Source: Arthrobacter sp. YN (lineage in GTDB: Bacteria; Actinomycetota; Actinomycetes; Actinomycetales; Micrococcaceae). From it: a stretch of 64,000 nt of DNA. Every line of letters begins with the position of its first letter. The stretch's first letter is position 1. Where the stretch lies: the NCBI RefSeq assembly GCF_002224285.1, contig NZ_CP022436.1, forward strand, positions 992,001 to 1,056,000, in the 5' to 3' direction. A model generated the notes under the pieces. It saw nothing but the letters and a program-made list of their open reading frames with translations. It was not told the DNA's origin and ran no database searches. Position numbers and translations under genes: made by a program. This document shows positions 33,673-41,508 of the stretch, in pieces.

Positions 33673-34555
33673 GAGGGTCCTTCAGATCGTGGTGATGGTT
33701 GTAGTCATTCCCGGCGACAAAGTCCGCGGGGCAGTTGTCGTTCATTGCCTCGACGCCAGAGGAGGTGTCCCATTGGTGGAAGATGGCGCACGGGAAAGCG
33801 TCTGCGAGGACGGTGCGGGAGGGGTTATCGAGGGGCTCGGTGACAATGACGTCCCTGAACTGGGCGAACACGGCACCGGAGGAGTCCCCGAGTCGCTGCG
33901 GCAAGGCAGAAGGGACGATCAGGAGGTCGGCTTCGGTTTCGCGAAGGTGCTGAAACAGGCAATCGGGGGTCAGCGTTTCGTGATCGTTGAGAAGATCGAC
34001 TGTTCCGCCTGCGGCAAGAACCGCCCATAGATCGATCATTGAACCAGGCTGCCCGATGTTCGTTAGTCCGAGCACTGTACGCGATGAGAGGCTGAACCTC
34101 TTTTCAGCCCCTTCCAGTACATCGCTGAAGTGATGTTCCTTTACGACGATCGCCCGGGCACCACTGCCCTGGTGCAGCCACAGGGAAGCTGGGAGGGGTG
34201 GTTCGTTCCCGGCAGCGGCAGCTTTGATGTAGTCCCCTTCAGGGTGTATGAAGCCGGTAGCGCCCTCAAGGATCGCTTGCCCGGGCAAGGGTCCTTCAGC
34301 TGCTGTCTGGATTGGAAATCCGGTGGCTCCGAGGGCCCAGAGCGCGGCCATGGAGACAATCGTTTCCGGGCCCGGCGTGGCTTCGAAGGCTACAAGCTCA
34401 CCGGCCCGGACGCCTTTAAGTTGCATGGCCAAGGCCCGGGTGTTGATCTGCCTGTCCACAGCCGCGTAAGGGAAGTCATTACATTTCCACCGAAGGGCGG
34501 CCTTGCCCGGGTCGCGCTTGGCAACCTCATGAATGGCTGAAACGAGGGGATGCAT
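33665..34555 (-). CDS. Degenerate ANL (AMP-binding) domain protein
   Basis: A 296-residue protein that reads like the first half of an acyl-CoA synthetase/adenylation domain: DFPYAAVDRQINTRALAMQL, VRAGELVAFEATPGPETIVSMAALWALGATGFPIQ. The nucleotide-binding loop (normally TSGTTGxPKG) is not recognisable: the corresponding stretch reads LWLHQGSGARAIVVKEHH. The C-terminal ANL domain with its catalytic Lys is absent. It overlaps the LLM gene by 29 bases and galU by 8. It may be a non-adenylating binding protein or a decayed ligase. Family assignment is moderate; any function is inference. Confidence 0.7.
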   Translation of the reverse strand: MHPLVSAIHEVAKRDPGKAALRWKCNDFPYAAVDRQINTRALAMQLKGVRAGELVAFEATPGPETIVSMAALWALGATGFPIQTAAEGPLPGQAILEGATGFIHPEGDYIKAAAAGNEPPLPASLWLHQGSGARAIVVKEHHFSDVLEGAEKRFSLSSRTVLGLTNIGQPGSMIDLWAVLAAGGTVDLLNDHETLTPDCLFQHLRETEADLLIVPSALPQRLGDSSGAVFAQFRDVIVTEPLDNPSRTVLADAFPCAIFHQWDTSSGVEAMNDNCPADFVAGNDYNHHHDLKDPHA

Positions 34556-35516
34556 TTCTTGCCCCTTCCTCTTCGAGGAGCGCGCTCTCGGCTGGCGTCG
34601 ATGACCGGGCGATGGCGCGGGCGAGGAGCCGATTGGAGTTGATTCGGTCCTCCAGCCGGGGCACAGGCGTGCTGATCATCAGTTCTTCTACGCCGAGGTC
34701 CCCGGCCAAGGCGTCGAGCTGGTGGGCGACGTCGTCCGCAGCCCCGACGATCAGCCGGGTTTCGTTGTTTTCGCTACGGCGGATTTCCTCCGAGGACCAG
34801 CTCGCAGGTTTGGTGCTGACCGGGAAAGGTCGGTCCAGCCCCAGGTCTTTCCGGGCCCTCCAGAGCCGCACCGGGTTGGCGAGTTCTTGTGCCTCAGCGT
34901 CAGTGGTGGCGGCGATGACGCGAATCGCAAGAATGGACTCGGGGTCGTGCCGCACCGCGGCGGGCTGAAAGTTCTCCCGATAGTGGGCAAGCGCGGTTCT
35001 GCCGCTTCCCGTGTTGAGGAAGTGGGCGTGGGCGTATCCGGCACCGATGGCGGCGGCCAGAGGCGCTGAGCCGGTGCCGGCACCCAGCAGCCAAATGTCC
35101 AGGTCGTCCCGCCCTTTCGTTCCGGGCATCAGGCCCAGTCGGGCATGCAGTTCGATGATCTTTTCATTGAAGGTGCCGCTCCCGCCGCTCCCTGCCCGGC
35201 CGACTCCGAGGTTCACCCGACCCGGATGCAGGGCGGCCAGGATTTCGAAGCATTCAGCGACTTGCCAGGGTTCGTGCAGGCCCAGCAGGACGCCGCCGGA
35301 GCCGACGCTGATCCCCTTGGTTGCCTCCAAAACGGCCATAGCCATCAAGGAAGGCGTGGTGCCGGCAAAACCGGGGGAGTCGTGGTGTTCGGCGAGCCAG
35401 AAGCGGTGGTAGCCGTCTTCTTCGGCCGCGCGGGCCAAGGAGATGGTTTCGCGAAGTGCCTCAGCTTTGCTTTTGCCCTCGGCGATGGGGGACTGGTCCA
35501 GGACTGAGAGTCTCAT
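34527..35516 (-). CDS. LLM-class flavin-dependent oxidoreductase
   Basis: A 329-residue bacterial-luciferase-like monooxygenase of the MsnO8 type, which uses reduced FMN or F420. Family features are the opening MRLSVLDQSPIAEG, RFWLAEHHDSPGFAGTTP, SGGVLLGLHEPWQVAECFEIL, PGRVNLGVGRAG and DIWLLGAGTGSAPLAAAIG. ATG 35516 shares four bases with the stop of the preceding gene. It is the most obvious redox enzyme of the leftward operon. The substrate is unknown. Confidence 0.88.
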   Translation of the reverse strand: MRLSVLDQSPIAEGKSKAEALRETISLARAAEEDGYHRFWLAEHHDSPGFAGTTPSLMAMAVLEATKGISVGSGGVLLGLHEPWQVAECFEILAALHPGRVNLGVGRAGSGGSGTFNEKIIELHARLGLMPGTKGRDDLDIWLLGAGTGSAPLAAAIGAGYAHAHFLNTGSGRTALAHYRENFQPAAVRHDPESILAIRVIAATTDAEAQELANPVRLWRARKDLGLDRPFPVSTKPASWSSEEIRRSENNETRLIVGAADDVAHQLDALAGDLGVEELMISTPVPRLEDRINSNRLLARAIARSSTPAESALLEEEGARNASPRFSHS

Positions 35517-36034
35517 CGTGTCGAGGTGGTGGTGCCGGGCTTGGATGAGGGAACGATGGTGAAGTCGGCCAGGAAGACGAGGTTGTGGATCTCTGCCGAG
35601 GCAATGGCTCGAAGGATGGGCAACTCCTGCGCCGCCTGTTCGGGGGTAAAAACGTTCAACGGCCATTCCTTGACCGTTCCGCCCCTCAGGTGAGGGTGGT
35701 GAAAACCACGGCCGTAGTAGGCATGAATGGTGATCGGAGGGATGCCTGCAGCGCGCTGTTCGGCCCACCCGAGGGTCCAGGAGCAGATCAGGCCGGTGTC
35801 GGGTGATCGGCCAACCCCGGAGGATTCCACTGTCCCCTGACCCAGCATCAGCACGTCGTTGACCTCGCCAAGGGCCTGGCGTGCATAGGGGTCCAAAAGG
35901 TCAATTGCGGAACGGAACAGGGTTTCTTTATCCTGCCGGCTCACGGCTTCTCCGTGAGTTCCGTCGCGGAGGTCAGCAAAGTGCCGCAGCAACGCCTTGG
36001 TGTAGGCGGCGTCCGGGCTGGTTGTGGTGCTCAT
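35513..36034 (-). CDS. Unknown protein in hydrolase-LLM operon
   Basis: A 173-residue soluble protein that I do not recognise. The most structured part is the middle, with LICSWTLGWAEQRAAGIPP, IHAYYGRGFHHPHLRGG and WPLNVFTPEQAAQELPIL, which is rich in Trp, His and Tyr and could hold a metal or small molecule. No signal peptide or membrane segment is visible. It is coupled on both sides by ATGA overlaps (36031-36034 and 35513-35516), so it is very probably a real gene that works with the hydrolase and the LLM monooxygenase. Confidence 0.8.
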   Translation of the reverse strand: MSTTTSPDAAYTKALLRHFADLRDGTHGEAVSRQDKETLFRSAIDLLDPYARQALGEVNDVLMLGQGTVESSGVGRSPDTGLICSWTLGWAEQRAAGIPPITIHAYYGRGFHHPHLRGGTVKEWPLNVFTPEQAAQELPILRAIASAEIHNLVFLADFTIVPSSKPGTTTSTR

Positions 36035-36876
36035 CTTGTTTCTCCATCAGTCGTAGTGGGTTGGCTGTTTGGAAGGCTCAGCCGGGTCTGGATCCAGCGG
36101 TGGACCGGATTCGCTGGTGAGCCGTCCAGAAACTGTCCATGGGCGACAACAGGGCTCACGGCCAGGTCGACGGGCACCGATGCTTCTTTCAGCCGTACGG
36201 CGAACTGCTCGACGTCGTCCCTCACCGGGTCGGTGGTGCCGACGAGGAGCGAAACCGGACAGAGCCCAGTGAGTTTGGCGGCGTGCAGCGGTGAAAGGTA
36301 CAGCCGTCCCCGCAGCTCTTTGTCCGAGCCGGCATACTCTCCCCAAGCATCGAGCAGCAGCGACCGGGGCGGGAAGGATCTGGATTCGTGGTAGGAGGCT
36401 GCAGTGCACTCGGGGTCCAGAGGCGGGTAGGCAAGGACTTGCCCCTCCAGTGGGAGGCCGTTGTCCCGGAACCAGAGGGCGGCGCCAGCGGCCAGCGTTC
36501 CACCGGCGCTGTCTCCGCCGATCAGGATTGGATGAGAGTAGCTCTTCCGCGCCCAGAGGGTTGCTGCTGCAATGTCCATGACAGCGGTCGGGTGCAGCCA
36601 TCGGGGAGCGAGCCGGTAGCCCACGCTGACGATCCTTGCGGTGCCAAGGGATGCCAATGCGGTGCACGCTTCATGCCAGCCGTCGACCGAACCGCGGGTC
36701 CAGCTGCCGCCGTGCGCCCACACCAATGTTACGGAGGGGCAGTCCACCGGTTCATATATGCGCAATCTGATGTCTGCCCCGTCCGCCCCCTGCACGAACG
36801 TGTCCGTCCAGGGGACATCAGGCCGTTTTTCGCGGAGGTACGCGGCGCCGGGCCGTGCAGAAGTATCTGAAGTCAT
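36031..36876 (-). CDS. Alpha/beta hydrolase, HSL-type esterase
   Basis: A 281-residue hydrolase. The oxyanion-hole motif HGGSW, nucleophile Ser in GGDSAGGTLA, Asp in VGTTDPVRDD and His in VVAHGQFLDG complete the catalytic set of the hormone-sensitive-lipase family. Such enzymes cleave small carboxylic esters. I chose ATG 36876 because GAAGGA lies 7 bases upstream; a GTG at 36891 is an alternative. It is the first gene of the leftward operon, and the 17-bp element CTGCCTATCACTGACAG lies about 45 bases upstream of its start. Confidence 0.88.
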   Translation of the reverse strand: MTSDTSARPGAAYLREKRPDVPWTDTFVQGADGADIRLRIYEPVDCPSVTLVWAHGGSWTRGSVDGWHEACTALASLGTARIVSVGYRLAPRWLHPTAVMDIAAATLWARKSYSHPILIGGDSAGGTLAAGAALWFRDNGLPLEGQVLAYPPLDPECTAASYHESRSFPPRSLLLDAWGEYAGSDKELRGRLYLSPLHAAKLTGLCPVSLLVGTTDPVRDDVEQFAVRLKEASVPVDLAVSPVVAHGQFLDGSPANPVHRWIQTRLSLPNSQPTTTDGETR

Positions 36877-36920
36877 ACATTCATCCTTCACGCCACAGCC
36901 GATCCGCGCCTGTCCCTGCT

Positions 36921-36937
36921 CTGCCTATCACTGACAG
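36921..36937 (-). promoter_or_regulatory. 17-bp element shared with the 46-kb exporter promoter
   Basis: On the minus strand it reads CTGTCAGTGATAGGCAG, which matches 46022-46038 (plus strand) in 16 of 17 bases, upstream of genes in both places. The likely binding protein is the MmyB-type regulator at 45009-45899. Confidence 0.65.
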
Positions 36938-36950
36938 GGGGTGGATAACT

Positions 36951-36967
36951 CTGCCTGGCACTGTCAA
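36951..36967. promoter_or_regulatory. Second, weaker copy of the shared element
   Basis: CTGCCTGGCACTGTCAA repeats the element at 36921-36937 with 4 mismatches in 17 and a 30-bp offset. It lies in the divergent promoter region, on the side of the rightward operon. Confidence 0.45.
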
Positions 36968-37057
36968 TACTTGCTCCAGTGGGACAGTGCCGTGGCCTCG
37001 AATTGGTTTCGCACCGTTCCACTTCTTTGTGCCGATCCGTAAGCGCGCTGAGATTGA

Positions 37058-37768
37058 ATGATGAACCTGGGGGTAATTGTGGGAACTGTCCTAATGGAAG
37101 AACTGTCCTTCAGCAGCGAACTGGCTCACGCCGTCGTGCTGCGGGACGTGCAGCAGCACGAGGTTGCAGGACCGGTCGTCGTAGTGAACCTGGCTGGTAG
37201 CGACGCGTCCGTCGGTCACGGACAGTCATCGGCATTGCCCGGCTTCAGCTCCACGATCCTTCACGGCGGTTCCGTAACCGGGAGCTTGCTGGCGGTACTG
37301 TCCGTCGAGACGGTACAGAACACAGAAGAAATCGCCAGAGAACTCGGATGGGACAACTTTTATGGTTCAGGACCTGGAATGCCGGTCCTTCTGCGTTCGG
37401 CGCAGCACACCATTGGCACCGTAGAACTGGATCCCGCCGTGGTACTCCGCCAGCCCGGCCTGGAACCGGGAGGAAAGACCTTTACTGTGAAGGCAAACCT
37501 GTGGTTCAGCCCTGCAGGTACCAATTGCGGGATACACAACCGGCATGACTTCATCGAGGTTCATACCCAGATTTCCGGGCTCGGACGCATGCAGAAGTTC
37601 ATCACTCAGGAACATCCGTCCCTCTACGAGGACCAGCTGCTGAGCCCCGGCAATACCAACCCTGTGCCGTTCTGTCTGGAACGAGAGGGTACTTTCATCT
37701 ACCCGTGGCACCAGTACCGGGCCGACACAGACTGTATCTGGCTCGCTCTGGAGTACCACCCCAGCTAA
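37058..37768 (+). CDS. Cupin protein resembling the C-terminal half of aldos-2-ulose dehydratase
   Basis: A 236-residue soluble protein. Its last ~90 residues form a cupin-like pattern: GIHNRHDFIEVHTQ with metal-ligand candidates His160, His163, Glu167 and His169, then IYPWHQYRADTDCIWLALEY. From memory, the cupin part of Phanerochaete aldos-2-ulose dehydratase/isomerase (AUDH) has the same order (GFHNH...EIH...YPWH...VWVAFEF); I have not aligned them by tool. The first ~140 residues may be a second, divergent cupin. The propeller half of AUDH is encoded at 40237 in the same operon. The start is ATG 37058, or ATG 37094, which has a better ribosome site (GGGAA). Confidence 0.8.
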   Translation: MMNLGVIVGTVLMEELSFSSELAHAVVLRDVQQHEVAGPVVVVNLAGSDASVGHGQSSALPGFSSTILHGGSVTGSLLAVLSVETVQNTEEIARELGWDNFYGSGPGMPVLLRSAQHTIGTVELDPAVVLRQPGLEPGGKTFTVKANLWFSPAGTNCGIHNRHDFIEVHTQISGLGRMQKFITQEHPSLYEDQLLSPGNTNPVPFCLEREGTFIYPWHQYRADTDCIWLALEYHPS

Positions 37769-37835
37769 TGACACTGTTCCACGCGTGCCGGCGACAACCG
37801 GCAAGTCCTCTACGCCCATTTTCAGGAGAGCAGCC

Positions 37836-39017
37836 ATGAAAACCATTGGAATTATCTTCGGTACACGACCCGAAGCTGTGAAGTTCGCCCCCATCATCCA
37901 CGCCCTGGCCCAAGACCCCCGTTTCCGTCCAGTCCTGATCTCTACCGGCCAGCATCGGGAAATGCTGGACAGCACGCTGGAAGAGTTCGGCATCACCCCT
38001 GATGTTGAGCTGCGCATCATGAAAGAACAGCAAACCCTCTCCCAAGTGACCCACCGGATCCTGGAAGGACTCTGCTCCGGAGACCACATGGAGGGCCTTG
38101 ACGCCGTCATGGTCCACGGTGACACCGCCACCACCCTCGCCGGCGCCCTGGCTGCTCTGCACCGTTCCGTGCCCATCATCCACGTCGAAGCCGGGTTGCG
38201 TAGCGGGAACAACTACTCGCCGTTCCCGGAAGAGGTGAACCGGAAGCTCGTTGCACAGATCGCTGCGCTGCACCTGGCACCAACGCCGGGTAACAGCGCC
38301 AATCTCATTCGTGAAGGCGTCCGGGAACACTCAATCGTGGTCACCGGTAACACGATCGTTGATGCCCTGCAGTGGGGAATGAACAACCTTCGTGGCTACG
38401 GGGAACCGTCTTTGTCCGATCTCGATCACGATCCCCGGAAGGTGATCCTGTCCACCACGCACCGGCGTGAAAGCCACGGCCGCCCCATGAGGGAGATCGC
38501 CACGGCACTGGCAGACATCGCGCGGCGCCGTGAAGACGTCCGCATCGTTGTTCCACTGCACCTGAACCCAAAGGTACGCGAAGTCATGGTTCCGGTCCTG
38601 AACGGCATCCCCAACGTGGACATGGTTGACCCGCTTCCATATCTAAGCTTCTGCAGGCTCTTGCAGCGCAGTGACCTGATCCTCTCGGACAGCTCAGGCG
38701 CTGAAGAAGAAGGCCCGGCTTTGGGCAAGCCGACCCTGGTTCTGCGTGAAATCACCGAACGCAGCGAATCGATCCTGACCGGAAGTTCGCGCCTGGTCAG
38801 TCGAAACCGGGGACAGATCGTCCACGAAGTCGAACGACTGCTTGATGATCCGAATGCCTACATGGAGATGGCCACAGCCATCAACCCATACGGTGACGGC
38901 AAAGCCACCGAGCGGACCATTGCCGCCGTCGCCCATTACTTCCGGCTGGGCCCGGCCGCCATGCCGTTCGTTCCAGGCGCGGACTTCGTGCCGACACCGA
39001 CGCGAACAGCGGCATGA
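37836..39017 (+). CDS. wecB: UDP-N-acetylglucosamine 2-epimerase family protein
   Basis: A 393-residue enzyme of the non-hydrolysing UDP-GlcNAc 2-epimerase family, which makes UDP-ManNAc. Signatures are IIFGTRPEAVKFAPII, STGQHREML, VHGDTATTLAGALAA, IIHVEAGLRSGNNYSPFPEE, VVTGNTIVDAL, TTHRRES and LSDSSGAEEEGPALGKPTLVLR. ATG 37836 has AGGAGAG upstream. It is 67 bases after the cupin gene and overlaps the exporter gene by ATGA. No other surface-polysaccharide genes surround it, so it may act on a different UDP-sugar here; that is inference. Confidence 0.92.
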   Translation: MKTIGIIFGTRPEAVKFAPIIHALAQDPRFRPVLISTGQHREMLDSTLEEFGITPDVELRIMKEQQTLSQVTHRILEGLCSGDHMEGLDAVMVHGDTATTLAGALAALHRSVPIIHVEAGLRSGNNYSPFPEEVNRKLVAQIAALHLAPTPGNSANLIREGVREHSIVVTGNTIVDALQWGMNNLRGYGEPSLSDLDHDPRKVILSTTHRRESHGRPMREIATALADIARRREDVRIVVPLHLNPKVREVMVPVLNGIPNVDMVDPLPYLSFCRLLQRSDLILSDSSGAEEEGPALGKPTLVLREITERSESILTGSSRLVSRNRGQIVHEVERLLDDPNAYMEMATAINPYGDGKATERTIAAVAHYFRLGPAAMPFVPGADFVPTPTRTAA

Positions 39018-40240
39018 CCAGGATGCCCTTGGGCCTGATCGCGCTCGCCGTAGGTGGGTTCGGGATCGGCCTCACAGAGTTCGTCATCCTGGGACTGTTG
39101 CCGGAAGTTGCGGCGGACTTCGCGGTCAGCATCCCGGTCGCCGGACACCTGGTTTCCGGCTACGCGCTCAGCGTCGCCGTCGGAGGGGTCCTTGTCACTG
39201 CAGCGACTGCGGCCCTGCGACCCAAAAACGTTCTGTGCGCCTTGATGGTGCTGTTCATTCTGGGGAACCTGCTCTCAGCGGTGGCCGGAGATTACGCCAC
39301 CATGTTTGCAGGCCGGATTGTGGCGGCGCTGTGTCACGGAGCCTTTTTCGGGATCGGCGCCGTGCTTGCTTCACAGCTGGTCACCCCTGATCGCAAGGCC
39401 CGGGCCATCTCCATCATGTTCGCCGGGCTGACCATCGCAAATGTCCTCGGCGTTCCTATGGGTACGTTCCTGGGTCAACAGCTGGGATGGAGGTCCACCT
39501 TCTGGGCGATCACCATCGTGGGGGTTATCGCCCTGGCAGGGCTGATCGCCTACGTACCGGCGCAGGACGCCGTCGAACGGGGACCAGGGCAATTGCGTCG
39601 CGAGCTGGGGGCATTCACTTCTGGACAGGTTTGGCTGTCCGTCTTGGTTACCGTTTTCGGATTTGGGGCCATGTTTGGTGCCTTTACTTACATCGCGCCG
39701 ATGCTTACAGACTTGGCCGGCATGCCCGCAGGGGCGGTGCCATGGATGCTGGTCATTTTCGGCGCAGGGCTGTTCACCGGGAACATCATTGGGGGCAAGG
39801 CCGCTGACGGGAACCTGGATAAGTCCTTGCTGGTCCTTTTGTCGACCCTGACCGTTGTTCTTCTGGCCTTCACCGTCACCGTTCACAACCCCTGGGCAGC
39901 AGCGGTTACCTTGTTCCTCCTCGGAGCAGTCGGGTTCGCCACCGTCCCCGGCATGCAGACCCGCGTACTGTCCTTCGCCCACAGAGCACCAACCTTGGCC
40001 TCCGGGGTCAACATCTCCGCGTTCAACCTCGGCAACGCCATTGGCGCTTACCTCGGCGGGACAACTATTGCCGCCGGGCTTGGACTGTCATCGCCCATAT
40101 GGGTCGGTGCAGGACTCGCCCTCATCGCGGTGGCACTCATGGTGGCAGCTTCCCTGATGCTGCGCCGAACGGACACCTCCCTTTCCGGCATACCGGAGAC
40201 CACATCATCACTCGAACCCACACGAAAGGTACTCTCATGA
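39014..40240 (+). CDS. MFS exporter, DHA1 family
   Basis: A 408-residue membrane protein with 12 hydrophobic segments. Motifs such as GFGIGLTEFVILGLLPEVA, SGYALSVAVGG, FAGRIVAALCHGAFFGIGA and GGKAADGNLDK are typical of drug:H+ antiporter-1 transporters of the AraJ/sugar-efflux branch. It is coupled by ATGA overlaps to the epimerase gene before it and the propeller gene after it. It probably exports the cluster product or a sugar-like intermediate; the cargo is inferred only from context. Confidence 0.9.
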   Translation: MTRMPLGLIALAVGGFGIGLTEFVILGLLPEVAADFAVSIPVAGHLVSGYALSVAVGGVLVTAATAALRPKNVLCALMVLFILGNLLSAVAGDYATMFAGRIVAALCHGAFFGIGAVLASQLVTPDRKARAISIMFAGLTIANVLGVPMGTFLGQQLGWRSTFWAITIVGVIALAGLIAYVPAQDAVERGPGQLRRELGAFTSGQVWLSVLVTVFGFGAMFGAFTYIAPMLTDLAGMPAGAVPWMLVIFGAGLFTGNIIGGKAADGNLDKSLLVLLSTLTVVLLAFTVTVHNPWAAAVTLFLLGAVGFATVPGMQTRVLSFAHRAPTLASGVNISAFNLGNAIGAYLGGTTIAAGLGLSSPIWVGAGLALIAVALMVAASLMLRRTDTSLSGIPETTSSLEPTRKVLS

Positions 40241-41508
40241 CCTCACCCGCGGTCCCTAAGACCATACCCAGCCTGGACGTCACCGAACCGGCCTTCGGGA
40301 CGGAGACAGTGACGGACTTCCTGCGTGACGGCTACTGGCTCGAAGCTGCGGACATCGACGGCGACGGCAAACCCGATCTCGTTGGCTACGGCCTCAAAGT
40401 TGGTGAAATCTACTGGTACAAGAACCCCACCTGGGAAAAGAAGCTGGTGCTCGACAAGATCAAAGAACCTGTCGGCATGGACTTCGGCGACATCACCGGC
40501 GACGGCACCACCGACCTGGTGGTTTGCTACCAGCTTTACGGTCCCGGCGGGACGATCCATCACGCCGACCCTGACGGTGGAAAGATCGACTGGCTGGAAA
40601 ACCCCGGCACCCCATCCGAAGCCACCGAAAACTGGAAACGGCACTACGTCGGACGCGCCATCGGCATGCACCGCCTGCGCGTCGGCCACTTCACCCGTAC
40701 CGACAAAATCCAAATCATCGGATTCCCTATCGTTGCCGTTGAAGACGTCCACGCCGTCCTACCCGTGGTGCTGTTCACTCCTGGTGATGATCCGCGAGCC
40801 GAATGGGACAAGGAAATCATCAGCGACTCCGACTTCCGGATGATCCACGGCGTCGCCAAAAAGACGGGACTGATTCCGGGGTCACCGCTGGATTCAATCC
40901 TCATGGCCTCCGATGAGGGGGTCACCTGGCTCTACTACGACCAGGACAACAGCACGTGGGCCTGGGAGCACATCGGCGACGGCGAGGAAAGCCAATTCGA
41001 GAAGACCACGTTTAAAGGCAGCGGAGACGTCGACGGCGGACGCATCGGCGATGACCCTCTTGCTTACGTCGCAGCCATCGAACCTTTCCACGGGAATACC
41101 GTCGCCGTGTACGTCCGCAGCGGGGGAGACGCCGAAGCCGCCGGCTGGACCCGGCACCTGCTGGACATTTATGGGGACCCGAACGAGAACGGTGAAGGCC
41201 CCGGCCACACCGTCATGTGCCGTGACTTCGACGGGGATGGCGACGACGAATTCTTGATTGGCCTGCGCGGTCCCGACCCCTGGCAGGGCGCTTATTACTA
41301 CAAGGCCGTGGATCTGGCCAAAGGCTTGTTCTTGAAATGGAAGGTCTCCGGGGAATCCATTGCCCGGATCGTTGCGGGGGATTTCACCGGACGCGGCGTG
41401 GAAGATTTCGCCACCATCTCCTACTCGGTCCAGCACTACTTTGTTGCCCCCAAAGCCGAAATCACCCTGCACCCGAACAACACCGCCCAGCGTGAAGGAT
41501 CCATCTGA
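40237..41508 (+). CDS. Beta-propeller protein resembling the N-terminal half of aldos-2-ulose dehydratase
   Basis: A 423-residue protein made of FG-GAP/VCBS-like blades with Asp-rich calcium-type loops (AADIDGDGKPDLVGYG, DITGDGTTDLVV, DFDGDGDDEFLIG). Unlike ordinary FG-GAP proteins it has the block IGMHRLRVGHFTRTDKIQ, then EPFHGNTVAVYV, GWTRHLLDIYG and ATISYSVQHYF. These closely resemble, in the same order, the propeller of the Phanerochaete AUDH enzyme as I remember it. AUDH dehydrates glucosone or 1,5-anhydrofructose. No signal peptide is visible, so it is probably cytoplasmic. ATG 40237 has GAAAGG upstream and overlaps the exporter stop. The cupin partner is at 37058. Confidence 0.82.
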   Translation: MTSPAVPKTIPSLDVTEPAFGTETVTDFLRDGYWLEAADIDGDGKPDLVGYGLKVGEIYWYKNPTWEKKLVLDKIKEPVGMDFGDITGDGTTDLVVCYQLYGPGGTIHHADPDGGKIDWLENPGTPSEATENWKRHYVGRAIGMHRLRVGHFTRTDKIQIIGFPIVAVEDVHAVLPVVLFTPGDDPRAEWDKEIISDSDFRMIHGVAKKTGLIPGSPLDSILMASDEGVTWLYYDQDNSTWAWEHIGDGEESQFEKTTFKGSGDVDGGRIGDDPLAYVAAIEPFHGNTVAVYVRSGGDAEAAGWTRHLLDIYGDPNENGEGPGHTVMCRDFDGDGDDEFLIGLRGPDPWQGAYYYKAVDLAKGLFLKWKVSGESIARIVAGDFTGRGVEDFATISYSVQHYFVAPKAEITLHPNNTAQREGSI

